Assembly (NCBI RefSeq): GCF_002234675.1
Contig: NC_019859.2
Coordinates: 10,691,983-10,755,982 of the forward strand
Length of the DNA: 64,000 nt
DNA from: Oryzias latipes
Taxonomy: Eukaryota; Chordata; Actinopteri; Beloniformes; Adrianichthyidae
Direction of reading: 5' to 3'
Shown: positions 20,241 through 32,000 of the stretch, one piece after another
How the letters are laid out: each line of letters begins with the position of its first letter
Position numbering within the stretch: the stretch's first letter is position 1
The notes under the pieces: model-generated
What the model saw: the letters and a program-made list of their open reading frames with translations, nothing else
What the model was told of the DNA's origin: nothing
Database searches by the model: none
Position numbers and translations under genes: made by a program

Positions 20241-23045
20241 GGGGATAAGTTGGCGTGATTCAGAACAAGAGAACAAACCAAACTAGAACGAATCCTCACG
20301 CATGTCACCTGTGCTGGAGGTATCTGTCTCTTCCTGAGGATGTGTTACGCCTGCTGATTGCTTATTAATTCTAAAGATAAGAATCGCTTTTTGTCAGCAA
20401 TTTCCTTGTGTCTTCCAAGATCAACAGTTTTTGTTTTTTTCAACTTTGAGAACATTTTTTTTTTTTTATGACAAGCAAGCAAAGTCACTCTTTTTCCCCG
20501 CTATTGCTTATTAAAAGAGTGAAAAGTCTCATGAGGTCAGAAAATAGAAAAGACAGGCAGCTCCTTATCGCACAAATGATGACCCTCATTACCCTCACTC
20601 TGGTGCGTGGCAGGGTGACCCCAATTACTGAAGCGGAGCCGCTCAGTGGCAGCAGGTGAGTCAGAGTTTGCACAGAGCGGCTCTCAGGTGAGCTGGTGAC
20701 ACCGAGGGAAGGTCAGGTTTACCACCTCAGAGGCCAGACCGCCCGCCCTGAGACAGAAGCTGGAAAACAGGACTGTGAAGGAAAAACAGTTGAAGTTCTT
20801 TGTTGTTTTTTTCTGAGGTTGGGTTAAAGGCAGAGAACAAATGTTTAGCTGTGCGACAGAAAGTCACACTTTGCGACCTTGAAATATGGAGCTGAGCTTA
20901 AAAAATACAGAAATGGTGTTCTAAAAAAAAAAAGCACGAGTTTGAAATCACCATTCAGCTTGAAAAATGACTCTGAGGCTAAGTTGATTAGAAAAAAGTG
21001 CATTTATTTGGGCTGAAAACGTAATGAGGAAAAGATGAAGATATATGGATGTGATGCGGTTCCTACAGCCACTGGAGGTATGGCTGCACCAAACTCAAAA
21101 ATGTAAGCTATGCTCTGAGCTCTGCTGCCATATTTACAGAAAGAAAGCTTTTTTTTTCTTGTTTTTTTTTTAAAGCAACACAACACTAGTGCCACACAGC
21201 AGACTGTAACAGACGGATTGTTTTCACAATTCTTCTCCCTTGCTTCACCTATGAGCAAAAGATTCACCCCTGCCACATGCTCATGAACACGCCACGCATT
21301 TAGCACCCGGTGAAAAGGAAATTTTGGGTAGGGTGATGAAAGAATGATGACATCACTGCTGGCCAAACCATCCATAAAACAAATGGGGCCAAAAATCTCT
21401 TATGGAGCTCAGAAACGCATTTCAAAATCTACTGAGGGAACCAAAACACGTGTCGGAGACTTCCAATAGAAGTTTTGAAATTATTATGGGATTGCCATGG
21501 CTTGGCCATTTAGTGGCAAAGTATGAAATTTGGCAATTTTTATTTTTCCCATAAAATGAAAAAATTCAACTTTGCTTCGAGTGACCGTCATGAAATTTCA
21601 TGTGCCACTAAGTTAAGTCTACAACTATTTCGGGTAACCTTTGACCTTTGGAAGAGGCCGGCATCTTAAAAAAAACACCTTTAGTATGGTCTACAAATGT
21701 AAACTCCTCCTGGGGATTTCTGTCTGTCACCTCCTGACTCCTCGAGCATCATTGGGAAGCTACTTAGGAAAAATGTTGGAATTAGAAGTTGTAGATTTTT
21801 GAACGGCGTTAGCGTGGCGTGTTCGCAAAAGCGGAGTTCCCCTCTTGCTAGCATATTTTTTGGTACTTGTTTTACATTTAGTGCATGAACCGTTTGCTCA
21901 AGCTGAAACATAAAACCTCAGTTGCTAAGGAAAAAATTGTACTTTTTCCGATTCTTCTAAAAATGACATGGACCTGTTCGTCACATCCAGTCGACCAAGA
22001 CTTGAAATGGTTGCTATGGAAATAAAACCAACAGAAAATCCTCCTTTTTGATTTAAAAAATGTGTTTTTTTCGTGAATTTGTGACGCACAGCTCTGACCA
22101 GGGTGACAAGGGCAGCAGGGGAGAGTGAGGAACGTGTAGCAGCCGCTCAGCCAAGGGGGTAATGGGGAGATGGCGAGGGCAAGTAGAGCCTCAGGGTTTT
22201 TTTTTGTGTGTTTCATCACTGATCAACAGCACCTCCTTGATTAATGCTCATGCATTCTAAACTCTGACCTTGAACATCTAAATATATGCAGCTAATTTCC
22301 ACTTTCAGTGGATCAGCAGCAACAGCATCTTCATTTAGATCTTTTTCTCTGGCATTATTGTTGTGCAAAAGCAAACTGCTGCTTTTCCAGAAGCTGAAGC
22401 AGAAGAGCATGCCTCTGTTTGCACCAGCAGATGACACAATGACTGTGAGGAAATCCTGTTATTGCTCCTCTGATGTTCTATTAAACTAACTTCATGTCCT
22501 GATTTTGAGGGATTCTGATGTATGATGGACAGTTTTAGTGTGGGGGGTGCTTTCTTTGTCACCTGTGAGAGCTTCAAACAGCTCGTCATGTCTGTTCTCA
22601 GACACTCCAGCTTCTTGTGGGAAACCGATCCCTTTAACTCAGCTGCTTTTCAAGAATCCGCTTGTGCAGAGTGCGCTATAATTGGCCGTCTTTAAAAAAA
22701 AAAGATGTCACTGCCTGACAACTTTGTAGGACATCCTCACATCTTTTGTCTGAAAGCGGCACAACGGAGTAAAGAGGGGGAGTTCATAAACACTGCAGCT
22801 GCTGTCAGACTGGAATGACAGAAGTTCCCCCCCGTCTGTTGCTCGATGTTGCGTAAATTGAGCAATCGTCCTCGTGTTAAATGGACTGGAGTGTGCTTTT
22901 ATGAAGTGAGCGGCAGGGCGGAGAACAAGAGGAGACATCTGAAGGGTTTAACCCTCCTCTCCTCAACCATCCCATTCCAGAAAAAAAAAGCTCCTCTCGT
23001 CCCCACAAAAATGATTATAGTTATATAAGTTTTCCTCCCACTCCC
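20241..23045. other. Intergenic stretch upstream of smim45, no gene seen
   Basis: No coding exon recognised. Several 60-120 residue frames on either strand show no domain or splice context. The last 300 bases become more GC-rich toward the smim45 first exon and may hold its promoter. Confidence 0.4.
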
Positions 23046-23078
23046 TCCATCTTCTCAACAATCAGCAGAGGTGTTGTC

Positions 23079-23303
23079 ATGGCAACCCTCACCCCTCCTC
23101 CGGACGTCAGAGCTGGGTGCTTGAGGATGAAGCCGTATGCAGCTCCAGTCTCTGGCGCCTCTCAGAGAGCACCTGTGATTTCCGCGGCTGTCGTGTGGCG
23201 GCGGGATCTGCAGGCGTCCGAATCCGATCCCATGGTTGTTAGGAGTCGGGAGCTCCGCTCTTCATCAGGAACCGTCACTGTCAGACGCCGGAGGACCAAC
23301 TGA
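23079..23303 (+). CDS. 74-codon upstream ORF in the smim45 first exon
   Basis: A complete frame MATLTPPPDVRAGCLRMKPY... ending VRRRRTN lies entirely within the inferred first exon, which ends with CACAG and a GTAAGC donor at 23313. It is arginine-rich and uncharged at the start, with no recognised domain. It precedes the smim45 coding exon on the same transcript, so it is either a translated upstream ORF or simply an open stretch in CpG-rich leader. The human SMIM45 locus is also reported to carry an additional ORF besides the conserved small protein; no similarity between the two is claimed. Confidence 0.25.
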   Translation: MATLTPPPDVRAGCLRMKPYAAPVSGASQRAPVISAAVVWRRDLQASESDPMVVRSRELRSSSGTVTVRRRRTN

Positions 23304-23616
23304 CATCCACAGGTAAGCACAAAACAGAATGCTCACGTGCACTATTTTTAGAAAGTACCTGTTTCGGGCTAATTCTGTCCAGTTTGAGTCAAACTGAGAA
23401 GACAATAGACAGCAGATGCTGCTCGGACTCCGTTCTTCATGACAGGAGGAGGCAGAAAGCCTTCATGAGGAGGTTCTGCAGACATGCTGCAGTTTGTCCA
23501 GAGTGTTTGTGAAAAAAATTGAGAAAATACTCATTCCCTGTTCTCCAAATCTCCTTTTGTCCTCATTACCCTCTCTCCTCCACCACCCCCGTCCCCGTCG
23601 CCCTCCCTGACAGCAG

Positions 23617-24270
23617 CCACCATGTCTTGGTTGTTCTTGGACTGGTTCATCCCCCTCTACCTGCTGGTGTCCGTTTTGGTTCTGGCCGGCTTCGGAGCGT
23701 GTCTTTACTTCCTCGAGCCTGGGCTGCAGGATGCTCACAAGTGGAGTAGCAAAACATTTCGGCATCACCCGCTAGTGGCCAGCGTGAACTGCAGAGATGA
23801 CGATAGCAATGCCCTGATATGACCAGGGGGCAAGGCGGGTGAGCAGTAAACCATCTGGACAGGGGTGCAGGCTCCACATCGCCCTCCAGGGACACGGGGC
23901 CAACACTTTGACAAAGCCTGAACATACAGAGGACAGAGACTGCCTGATCATGAAACCTTGTTCTGTCTCATTCCAGCTTTTTTCTGTAAAAAAAAAAAAA
24001 TTGAGTTAAAGAAACTTAAAGAGAGGAGGAACACAGGAGGAGACAGGGAGGTAAACAGAGGAAGCCCTTTAGGGTCTGTAACCATCATGACATCAAAACG
24101 TGTCAGTACTTTTTGTAGTTTGACAATCACTTCCCATGAAGCTGTCTATTGTGCATTTAATCATAGTCATGAGAGTGCAATGTCTTTATTGTTGCTGGGG
24201 AGGGATGTCTGTCCTCCCCCCTGATGTCAGCATGGTGCTGCTGTGCAAAAACGCTGTAACCTAAATAAAG
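23617..24270 (+). other. smim45: smim45 second exon with polyadenylation signal
   Basis: Acceptor CCCTGACAGCAG precedes CCACCATG at 23617. A canonical AATAAA is at 24264-24269, giving a 3' UTR of about 450 bases. The gene thus appears to have two exons, with all the conserved coding sequence in the second. Confidence 0.6.
23622..23822 (+). CDS. smim45: Small integral membrane protein 45
   Basis: A 66-residue single-pass membrane protein, start MSWLFLDWFIPLYLLVSVLV. The opening FLDWFIPLYL, the hydrophobic segment at residues 8-30 and the following GFGACLYFLEPGLQDAHKW closely resemble the vertebrate SMIM45 microprotein (human about 68 residues: FLDWFVP..., ACIYYFEPGLQEAHKW). The start has a strong Kozak context (CCACCATGT). 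The C-terminal tail (RDDDSNALI) differs from mammals. Its place next to septin-3 repeats the human 22q13.2 order, which supports orthology. Molecular function is unknown; the conserved motif just after the membrane segment suggests a protein contact on one side of the membrane. Confidence 0.88.
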   Translation: MSWLFLDWFIPLYLLVSVLVLAGFGACLYFLEPGLQDAHKWSSKTFRHHPLVASVNCRDDDSNALI

Positions 24271-24289
24271 AAAAACAGAAGCAGTTGTT

Positions 24290-26540
24290 AGAAGATGCCA
24301 AGATAACCTCAGATATTTTTAGATGTTCATTGTTTTTCCATCAAAGCATAATAAAAAAATTTTTGGTTGTGTAATAACCTCCTGTCCTAAATTCTTTTTC
24401 ATAAAAAAATATAAAAAGTTAACCAACATCAAGACACGTTTTTTGTTGTTTATGCACAAATGATTATTATCCACTGTTTCACTTAAGAGAAATGTCTCTT
24501 TTTTTAACATTTATTTTCGTCATATTTCATGCTGTCGTCCGTTAATTGATTGACTAATTTCCTTTTATTTCTAACAAAAGAAAATATTTAAATACATGTG
24601 ATAAAGTGATCCAAAAAAGAAATAGGTAGAAGAATAATTCATGTCCTGTCTCCAGTCTTAATACATTTTATGCTTACATTTTTACATAATTCACATAAAC
24701 ACAAAATAAGAAAAAATAGTCATGATTGTCCATACATCGTCTTGTTAGGCTTCTCATTTTATAATATATTCATTTCCAAAAAAAATTTTATTCTTATTTA
24801 TGTAAAATTGTATAAAATTTTTACTCATTTTCAACCATGTTATTTCACAGAATGTAGTTATAAAACAGACAAAAATGCACAGACCTTTTCGGTGTTGTCC
24901 TTCCACAAATGTGTTGGATAACATTTTTCTTTCTTAGAAAATATTCTCCTTGAGATGTACACAAATAAAAATTAAAGTATAAGTAAAAATAAAGCATAAA
25001 TCCTCATTTTAAGTGGAAATCACAGGAAAGAATGGTAAAAATGGTTGCCATAGAAGACCAACTCAACCTGCTTCTATCTGCTTTCTGGTTCCAATATGGC
25101 GGCGGCATGTCGCCATATAAATGACGACTGAATTGACTTTATTTCATTGGAGTTGGAAGTAAGCCGTTTTCTATGGGTGATGTCACAGCCAATGGTTTCC
25201 TGACGATATGATAGATAATCCAACATGATGTAAATCCAGAATGCTCAAGAAAATCCAGAGATTTCTGGATTTAATCCTGGCAGGAAAAGCGCTTAGTTTT
25301 GTAGAAGCAGCTTTACTTTTATTTTTTTTGAGGCTGCTGTTAAATTCTTTGTGTGTTTGTTTTTGTATACTGCCGGTAGCTTTGAATCACTGATGCTCAG
25401 AGCCCTAAAAGAATATTTAGAGCATTTAATTGTATTGGATTGAGCGCTTTAGTTTGGCTTTTCAGTTGAGTTTTTGGTTTTGGTCCTGTTCTGTTTGCTG
25501 TTTTCCATCTGTTAATCACACCAGGTTTAAGTTGCCAATCATCCACAGCTGTCTTGATTTGTGTTATCGTTCCTCAGTGTGTTTAACCTTCTGGTTTTCA
25601 GGTCATCCGCTTTGTCACTTTGTTTCTCCATGGGTTTTGTCATGTTCAAGTTTATTTCTTAAATGTTTGTAGTGATGGGCAGATGAAGCTTCACGAAGCA
25701 TTGAAGCCTTTCATTCAACTGGTTCACTCAAGTGCAGTTGAAGCTTGGAAGCTTGCCGGCGTAGGACATCCACTGGATGCAGAAATATCAGTTGGTATGA
25801 AGGAAACAAGCCACGATATCATCATGTCACTAAAGGTTTGAGTTTCTGCCACCAAGCCTGGTCTGCTGAAAGTTGGATCCTACACCAACAGCTTGTGACA
25901 AATTTAGTACTGAACAAAGGAGGAGAAGGATCAAATGTTGCCATTTCACCAGTTGCCATGTCAGTGAAGCTTCAAAAATCCATCAGGTGTTCGCTCTGCT
26001 CGAAGAAAAGTGGTTAGCTCAGAAATACTCAAAATCTTCTCTTGGAGAAGAAGTTTCTCAGTGATCTTGACAACGTGGTACTACAACAGCCAAACAAGAG
26101 CACTTCAGCAGGCTTTCAATGTATTCAGGCAGCTCTGACCATGTTCAGACTCCAGACTTCTGTAAACTTTTGAGTGGGAATGAGACAGTGAAGCCTCAGT
26201 GCAGAAAGAATGGAGGGAATGGCAGTGTGTGGGCCTGCAGCTTCCTACTGCTCGGCTCATCGTCTCACATTCTTGTTTACTCACTTGAACACGAGAGAGG
26301 CACCGCATCAGGTCTGACTCTTTGTTTTTCTACTAGGTTTACATTTTCTTGTGATTCTCTGACTTCTTGAATGCAATAAAAAACTGTTTTACAATTTTTT
26401 TATACCTCTTATCAAATTATCAATACAGAGATAATTCTCTGGTTGGAGAAAACACTTGATTTCTTCTACAACTGTCAGATCAGGATTGCTGGGAGATGTG
26501 TTTTCCTTCTTGTTTCCCTATTTTTTTTGGTTTCTTCTCA
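24290..26540. other. Intergenic stretch between smim45 and the unidentified gene
   Basis: No gene recognised. 25085-25200 carries 'ttccaatatggcggcgg' and 'ttttctatgggtgatgtcac', blocks of the second dispersed family (see 40050-40526). 25670-26060 opens with 'gtgatgggcagatgaagctt' and holds repeated GAAGCTT words, reminiscent of hAT-type non-autonomous elements; its borders and class are not established. Confidence 0.35.
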
Positions 26541-26570
26541 CCTCTTTGCTTCCAGCTGCTGCCAAACAGA

Positions 26571-28407
26571 ATGAGTGTTTTTCACCCTTCGACGCCTCTG
26601 CTCGCAGACCCGTCTGCCTCCTGCAGACAGACAAATGAGCATCCAAAGGTTGGTTTGTTGCCTCCTCTGTCTTCACCTGTGATCAAGAAAAAAGCAATAC
26701 ACCTCTCATCGTTTGATGAGAAGGGGCTTGTGTTTCAAATGTCTGATTTCAACCCGTCTGCAGCTGACGAGTAAGTTCATGTCTCAATCTCATTTGCCTA
26801 ATCCAATATTTTTTTTGGTGCTAAACTGACTGGATTTTTCACAATTTAGGTCATTTGATTTAGTTTCTAAAAAGACGCCTCATCAGTCCTGGAAGAGTGA
26901 AGTCGGACAGAAGGAAAAGAGGGAAAATGGACAAGGAGCTTCAACCATCCACAGGATTAAACCTGAAACCCGCTGCTCCCCACGCCTTCCTGCAAACCCT
27001 AACAACCCTTTTTTTCCAAAGACAGATGCTCCGCCCCTTTTCCCCATTCTGAAATCAGATGACTCCTGTCATTCTGTCACCTCACAAAGCAAATTTTATG
27101 CAATGTCGCACCAGCCAGAGCCAAAACCAAGATCATCTCCAACCTTGTCTGTCCCAACTCCCAGGCGGAGTCCATCTCCAAAATCTCTACAGTTTCCTGA
27201 CGGTCAAAGCGGAGAGCAATGTTCTCCCGTTGCTAAAGAAAGACATGCTCACTCGATTCTCATCTCAAACAGTAGAAGAAAGCCTTGTGATGAAGCAAAG
27301 CATGAGGTTCTTGACCAAAGAGCTTTGATGGACTTTACCCACTTTGGTTTGAGAGTTCGTCCTGTGATGAGTAAAGAACATCGAGCTGAGTCCCGTCTCT
27401 CAAGCACTTCTCAAAATCCCAACAAAGATGGAAAAAATGAACCTGAAAAATATAATTTAAAGACTCCAGTAACTGCAACGTCAAAGATCCAACAGCAACA
27501 AGAACGTCAGAGTGGAGAAACTGAACACTGTTTCGGTCAAAACACAGATTTCAGGTGTCGACACCAATCCGAGGATCACGTGTTTCCCGTGAGGGGATCG
27601 GGGAAAATGACCTCAATCTCAAAGTCTCCTCCAAATTTCAGCTCAGCCAACAGCGAATCAGGAAGCAGACGACTGGAGTCCACAAGCATGGACGCTGCTT
27701 TTCCGTCAGGTCCACTTCACAGAAAACCGCAGCAAGAAAACATCACTCCAACATTTCCAAGGAGCCCATCCATGTTCTCTGCGAAACACGGGTTACCTCA
27801 AGACCTCAAACTTCCACAGGAACCCAGATTATTGACAAAGAGCCGGTCTCCACAGATGGACACAAAAAGCACTGAAAGCTGGTCTGACTGTGTCTCAAAG
27901 GGGTTTAACTCCCAGTCAAGTGATGTCAATCAGAAACCTGAGGCTCCTCTGCCTGCACAAAGATTAAATCGACTTATGGGTCTGCTGGCTCCTCAGATCC
28001 AGGAGTTCTCTCACTCTGGGTCTGCTGGACTGTCTTTACACCCTGGCCTTCCATCAAACCTGGACTTGTTTCCTGCATCACAGGTGCACGTCAGAGTCAC
28101 AGATCTAAACCAAACAGAACCACCTGACCTCCACGCTGTGCCAGCAAAACCACCAGAACATCCCTGGCCCCCGTCTGTGGGGCACTGCCCACTCATCACA
28201 AACAACCCCAGCTCAAAGAGGGTCTCCGACCTGCTGCTACACAGAACGTACCAGTACCCAGAGGAGGGGGCAACAGCAAGTCCTCACCAGAGCGTCGCAG
28301 GAAAAACCCTTTTCAACGAGGAATCTGAGGACTCCTACTATGTCACCATGTTCCACCCGGGCTCGGTGTATGTGGGTGAGTACAAGCATCCGGACGACTT
28401 AAACTGA
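26571..28407 (+). CDS. Unidentified 585-residue Ser/Pro-rich protein
   Basis: Two coding exons, 26571-26770 and 26850-28407, join in phase across a 79-bp intron (GAC GA | G TCA) and give 585 residues. The first coding exon begins after a polypyrimidine-AG at 26555, so a non-coding or further coding exon lies upstream. The protein starts MSVFHPSTPLLADPSASC, then KKKAIHLSSFDEKGLVFQMS. The long middle is rich in Ser, Pro, Lys and Gln with no predicted globular domain or membrane segment, with many SP motifs (RRSPSPKS, PRSPSMF). The end is distinctive: EESEDSYYVTMFHPGSVYVG then EYKHPDDLN. An uninterrupted 519-codon exon plus clean splice sites argues for a real gene. I do not recognise the family; the YYVTMFHPGS tail looks like the conserved part. 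AATAAA at 28926-28931 may be its polyadenylation signal. Confidence 0.7.
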
Positions 28408-28925
28408 GCAAAGTCAACACATTCATCAAGATTATGGAATTTAGCATATTTTCTGTCCGCAGGGGAGGGAGCTCAGAGCAGGGGGTGGTCGTAAAGGATA
28501 ACAGGGGGACTGAAAACGCTGCCTCTTATCAGCAGAGTAACAGATGCGCTGAGCAGAGATGTGACAGCTTTGGTTAGCGGGCTCTAACAAAGTCAGGGGA
28601 GCAGGAAGACGCAGTCTTCCACTAAAGCACTCAAAGTCCTGCAAAAACATGCAGAAAAAAGACGAGAAGAGGCAAAGAAAGCAGGAACTGTGAGGTAAAG
28701 AAGAGAACCGATCCAGAAAAACATTTCCAAAACCATAACTGTGCTCTCACTCATATTGGCATCAAGGTAGCAAAAGAGGTGCCCGCACTTTGTGAAGAAC
28801 AAGATAATATGCAGTATTTTTTTGTTGCTTGAACAATATTTGTGGTTTGGTGCCTTGGTTGTCACAGAAACGCTAAAGGAAAGACCTTTAAAAAAAACTA
28901 AATGTTTCGATGCTCAGAAACAGAA

Positions 28926-28931
28926 AATAAA
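28926..28931 (+). terminator. Candidate polyadenylation signal of the unidentified gene
   Basis: AATAAA about 520 bases after the stop codon and only about 58 bases before the L1 insertion at 28989. If used, the L1 sits immediately beyond the gene's 3' end. Confidence 0.35.
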
Positions 28932-28980
28932 CCAAATGCATAAAAACAAGAAAAAAACAAGTGGCATCTACAAGTACCAT

Positions 28981-28988
<8 letters not shown>

Positions 28989-29030
<42 letters not shown>

Positions 29031-32000
29031 TTGTCCTGTCCAACAGCTAGGCAAACAGATGAGAGCTGAGGGCCTCTTGTGTTGGACATATTTTATTCTA
29101 ACAAGAGGGGTTATTCATCTTCAGACAAACCAAAGGTATGTCTGAATAAACCCCTTTTGTAATTGAGGCCAAACTTTATTAATTTCAATCATGTTTGAAA
29201 ATCTTTGGTGTTGGACCGGACGGAAAAGGAAAGAGGGGAACAAGAGAGAGGGACGTTAGAGAGAGGGGGGGGTAGGAGGGTGATAATAGGAGGGGAAGGG
29301 GGGTAAGACCATGAAGCAGCATAGAGCAGGCAGGTTTACTGGTTGTTTATCGTTACGGTACGGTTCAAATGTAGTACAAAAAGGGCGGGGCCTGTTCACA
29401 CACACTCAAATATTATCAACACACCTGCTAGCCGCAGAAATGTCCACATGTCAACATGCACACAAAACAGATAGTGTTCACGAACGCATACTTATGCCTT
29501 TAAACCAACTAGTGTGAAATCTTTCATTCATTCAATCATGCAAACTATTAGTGCAAAGGTGAGCTAACACCTGTGCTCAGGTGAGTGTTTATGTTCTTCT
29601 AAAATGGATGGTGGAATGTGAAAAGAAGGAGGAGGAGCGCCCAGCCACCCCCACACCCATACCCCCGCCGCAGCAGCAGCGGCAGCCGGAATTCCCCCAG
29701 CGCCACACGGGAACAGGCAGGGAACAACCGCCCCCGGGCGACCAAGACCGCCACCCAGGCCAGGGCCAGCAGGACCGCCGCGAGGCCCCCAGAGCCAGAG
29801 AGCAGGGAGGCGCAGAGGGAAAGAGAGCGCCGCCCCAGCCCAGCCAGGAAAGCAGCCCCCCGCCGCGCCGGAAGAGCCCAACGCAGGGCCCCACCGGAGA
29901 GGGACGCCCACAGCCCCAGACGAGCACCCCACCACCACCCAGGAGTTCCGGGCATCCCCCCGCCCCGACCCCAGGTACGAGCCAGGACCCCCCAAGGGAG
30001 ACCCGCTCCGCACTCCAGGCAGCCACCCACCCGGCCCACGGTTGGTCCAGGTAGGAGCAAGGCAGGGGCCCGCCGCCCCCGCCCAGGAGGGGGGAACCCC
30101 GGGGAAAAAAGGGCGGCCCATAAGGGATGTTATAAATATGGCCCGACCAGGCTCGGCCATGTTGGAAGTTTGGCGGGGCCCAGCGCCCAGGGGCAAGGAC
30201 CAGGACCCACCCCCCAGGGACACGAACACCCCCGGCTCAGGTGTAATATGAACCCCCCCACCGTGCGGAGAGAGCACCGCCGGGCCCAGGGAGCCGGCAC
30301 CCAAGGGACACGGCCGCCATCGCCAAGGGGCCCACACCCCCCACCAGGGACGGGGTAGGGGACAGATGGACCCAGGTCCCACCTTCCTTGTAAAATGTGT
30401 GTGCGTGTATGGGTGTTTGAGAGGGTGTTTGTGTGCATGTGTGTGTGTTTATGTTTGAATGTATATATTGAAGGGGGAGGGATGTGTGTACTAAGGGGGG
30501 TGCAGTTAAAATTGGCGAGTAGGGCACTAAGGGGACATCTCCTGATTACTCACAGTGATGTCCCCTCACCCTCCACACCAAGGGGCCCTAAATGTCTAAG
30601 GTGCGGTTAAAATTGGCGGGTAGGGTGCCAGGAGGACATCTGCTGCTTGCTGGCAGTGATGTCCAAGCACCCCCCCTACCAAGGACCCTACGTGTCTAAG
30701 GTGCAAATAAAACCGAAAGAGGGGGGGCCCACTCCATACGGCAACCATAGGAGGGGGGCCACTCCCAAGTAGCCCCCCCCCAAGGCGCATCGCAGGCTAA
30801 ACCCCCCACCCCCTCACCCTAATATGAGGTTATATAAGGAAGGGGGTAAGTTGGGGACAGCTGGTAGACTGTCCCCCGGTGGTCAAACAGCCGTCCCCCA
30901 GCCCACCCCCAGCAAAGGGGCCAGGGCCACCCAGCCCAGGGGCCCACCCCCGGAGGCGCCGACACCCCAGGCCCGGCACCACCCACCCCACACAGAGAGA
31001 GAGGAGCCAGAAAGCGTCGCCCCCCCCCGGAGCAAGCCCAGGCCCCCACCCCCAGACGCCGGCCCTAGAAGAGCTCTGGTCAGGCCTCGACGGGACCGAG
31101 GAGGCCAACCGGCCGAGGCAACCACTGATTGCCTCAGCGGAGACCCCGACCCGCTAGCCCCCCCGACCCGTACTAATAATGGGCCCCCCCTCCCCCCCAG
31201 AACGCCCCCCCACAGGACAGGGCCGACAAGCCCCCCACCCCACCCCACCCCAGACCCCGCAGCCGAAGCGGGTGACACCCAGAGCGACCGGGGGCCCCGA
31301 GAGGGTTGTCCCGTCCCGTCCCAGAGCCAGGGAAGGGCCGATCCCAGCCCCAGGTGCAGATGGGCAGCCCATCCGGCGCCGCTGGGCCCCCCCCACCCGA
31401 GCAGGGCCCCCCGCCAACCCCCCCCAGCACAGGCAAAGGGACCACCCCCCCAAGCCAAGCCAGACCACCACCCCACCCCCCCACCACGCACCCCCACACC
31501 CAAGCCCAGAGGACCACGCAGCGCCCCAGCCCGCCCCACCCAGGCACCGGACCCGACCCCCCGACCAACGGAGCCCCCCACCGCCCCCGCCAGGCACCGG
31601 AAGCCCCGACCCCCACCCCAAACCACGGCAGAAGGGCAAGGAGCAGCGACGACCAGGCCCTCCACCCCCTAAGTCATGGAGTCAACCACAGGAGACCAGA
31701 GAGACTGAATTCTTTCAAAGTTACTTGAGCTTTGGGCTGACATTTTTTCCAAGCTGATATGATCAAACAGCAGATTTCTGTGTTGACTTATGTTTATATT
31801 TTTCTTGTTTTTCCAATTTATTAAAATAGTTTTTTTGGCAATACAAAGAGTTATGAAAATGATAGATGCTAATCCTTCTTCTATATCGATGGCACTCATG
31901 TCACCAAGCACACAAAGTGACGGTGAGGCAGTGATTGAAACCTTAAGCCAGACTGATAAATCGGCACATACCTGCTGCCAGAGAGCCCTGACAGGAGTGC

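Noticed and set aside
23463-23768. 101-residue frame antisense to smim45
   Set aside because: It is a shadow of the conserved smim45 exon on the other strand.
29564-31672. Many long frames (145-282 codons) on both strands in the C/G-rich block
   Set aside because: They arise from extreme base skew in the L1 3' UTR; products are Pro/Arg- or Gly/Trp-rich with no domain and no splice logic, and several overlap on opposite strands. The same applies to 57333-59247.
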